Below are positions 64,000-64,000 of a stretch of DNA of 64,000 nucleotides, piece by piece. The stretch comes from an uncultured Oceanisphaera sp. (GTDB lineage Bacteria; Pseudomonadota; Gammaproteobacteria; Enterobacterales; Aeromonadaceae), in contig NZ_CANLZU010000015.1 of NCBI RefSeq assembly GCF_947495715.1, positions 53,425-117,424 of the forward strand, in the 5' to 3' direction. Numbering within the stretch: position 1 is the first letter of the stretch; every line of letters begins with the position of its first letter. The notes under the pieces are model-generated. The model was given only the letters and a program-made list of their open reading frames with translations. It was not told the origin of the DNA and searched no databases. A program made the position numbers and the translations under genes.

Positions 64000-64000
64000 A

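Noticed and set aside
1..64000. CRISPR array, prophage, transposase or integrated island
   Set aside because: No spaced direct-repeat array, phage gene or transposase frame was found. The tRNA-Asn at the right edge could be an integration site, but the sequence beyond it is not in the window.

Overview
The window reads as a stretch of ordinary chromosome from a marine or estuarine gammaproteobacterium of the Aeromonadales type (Oceanimonas, Oceanisphaera or Zobellella would fit). This rests on gene order and protein resemblance read by eye, not on a database search. Gene density is high, nearly every gene is intact, and I see no prophage, insertion sequence, CRISPR array or rRNA operon. One tRNA gene, tRNA-Asn(GTT), sits at the right edge.

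Layout from left to right. (1) 1-1050 is a gene-free block of dispersed hairpin repeats, followed by a DUF3422 membrane protein. (2) 2.6-7.4 kb is a periplasmic nitrate reductase operon, napFDABC plus a 45-residue membrane protein, behind a perfect FNR box. (3) 7.8-13.4 kb, minus strand, holds an FAD oxidoreductase, mfd and a PilZ protein. (4) 13.5-16.6 kb is lolCDE. (5) Two tandem DUF2062 genes diverge from comEC-msbA-lpxK-ycaR-kdsB, an envelope (lipid A/Kdo) operon, and fbp follows. (6) 25.4-36.6 kb is the TCA block: gltA divergent from sdhCDAB-sucAB-sucCD. (7) 36.7-44.4 kb carries a YbaK-type deacylase, a chemoreceptor with a c-type haem motif behind a second perfect FNR box, xseA, guaB-guaA and a DUF302 protein. 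(8) 44.5-48.3 kb holds a tiny basic protein gene, the fatty-acid cis/trans isomerase cti, and a small membrane-protein operon (DUF1496, PMP3/YqaE, DUF4112). (9) 48.4-53.9 kb, minus strand, is nrdA-nrdB-yfaE, then ubiG and a MupP-like phosphatase. (10) 54-61 kb is gyrA-serC-hisC-aroA. (11) The right end has a MerR/LiuR-like regulator, an unrecognised ORF, a CsrD-like degenerate GGDEF/EAL protein and the tRNA.

Functionally the window joins central carbon and respiratory metabolism (TCA enzymes, Fbp, Nap), envelope assembly (Lol, MsbA, LpxK, KdsB, Cti), nucleotide supply (GuaA/B, Nrd) and amino-acid synthesis (SerC, HisC, AroA). The two FNR boxes, at nap and at the haem chemoreceptor, suggest that anaerobic nitrate respiration and a redox or gas taxis response are switched on together.

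I see no wholly new multigene system. The most unusual signals are non-coding. A roughly 101-bp repeat family has four copies whose inner stem changes sequence but keeps its pairing around a fixed six-base loop. There is also a possible leader peptide overlapping the guaB start, a 29-codon gene with its own ribosome site and terminator, and several palindromic repeats used as gene punctuation.
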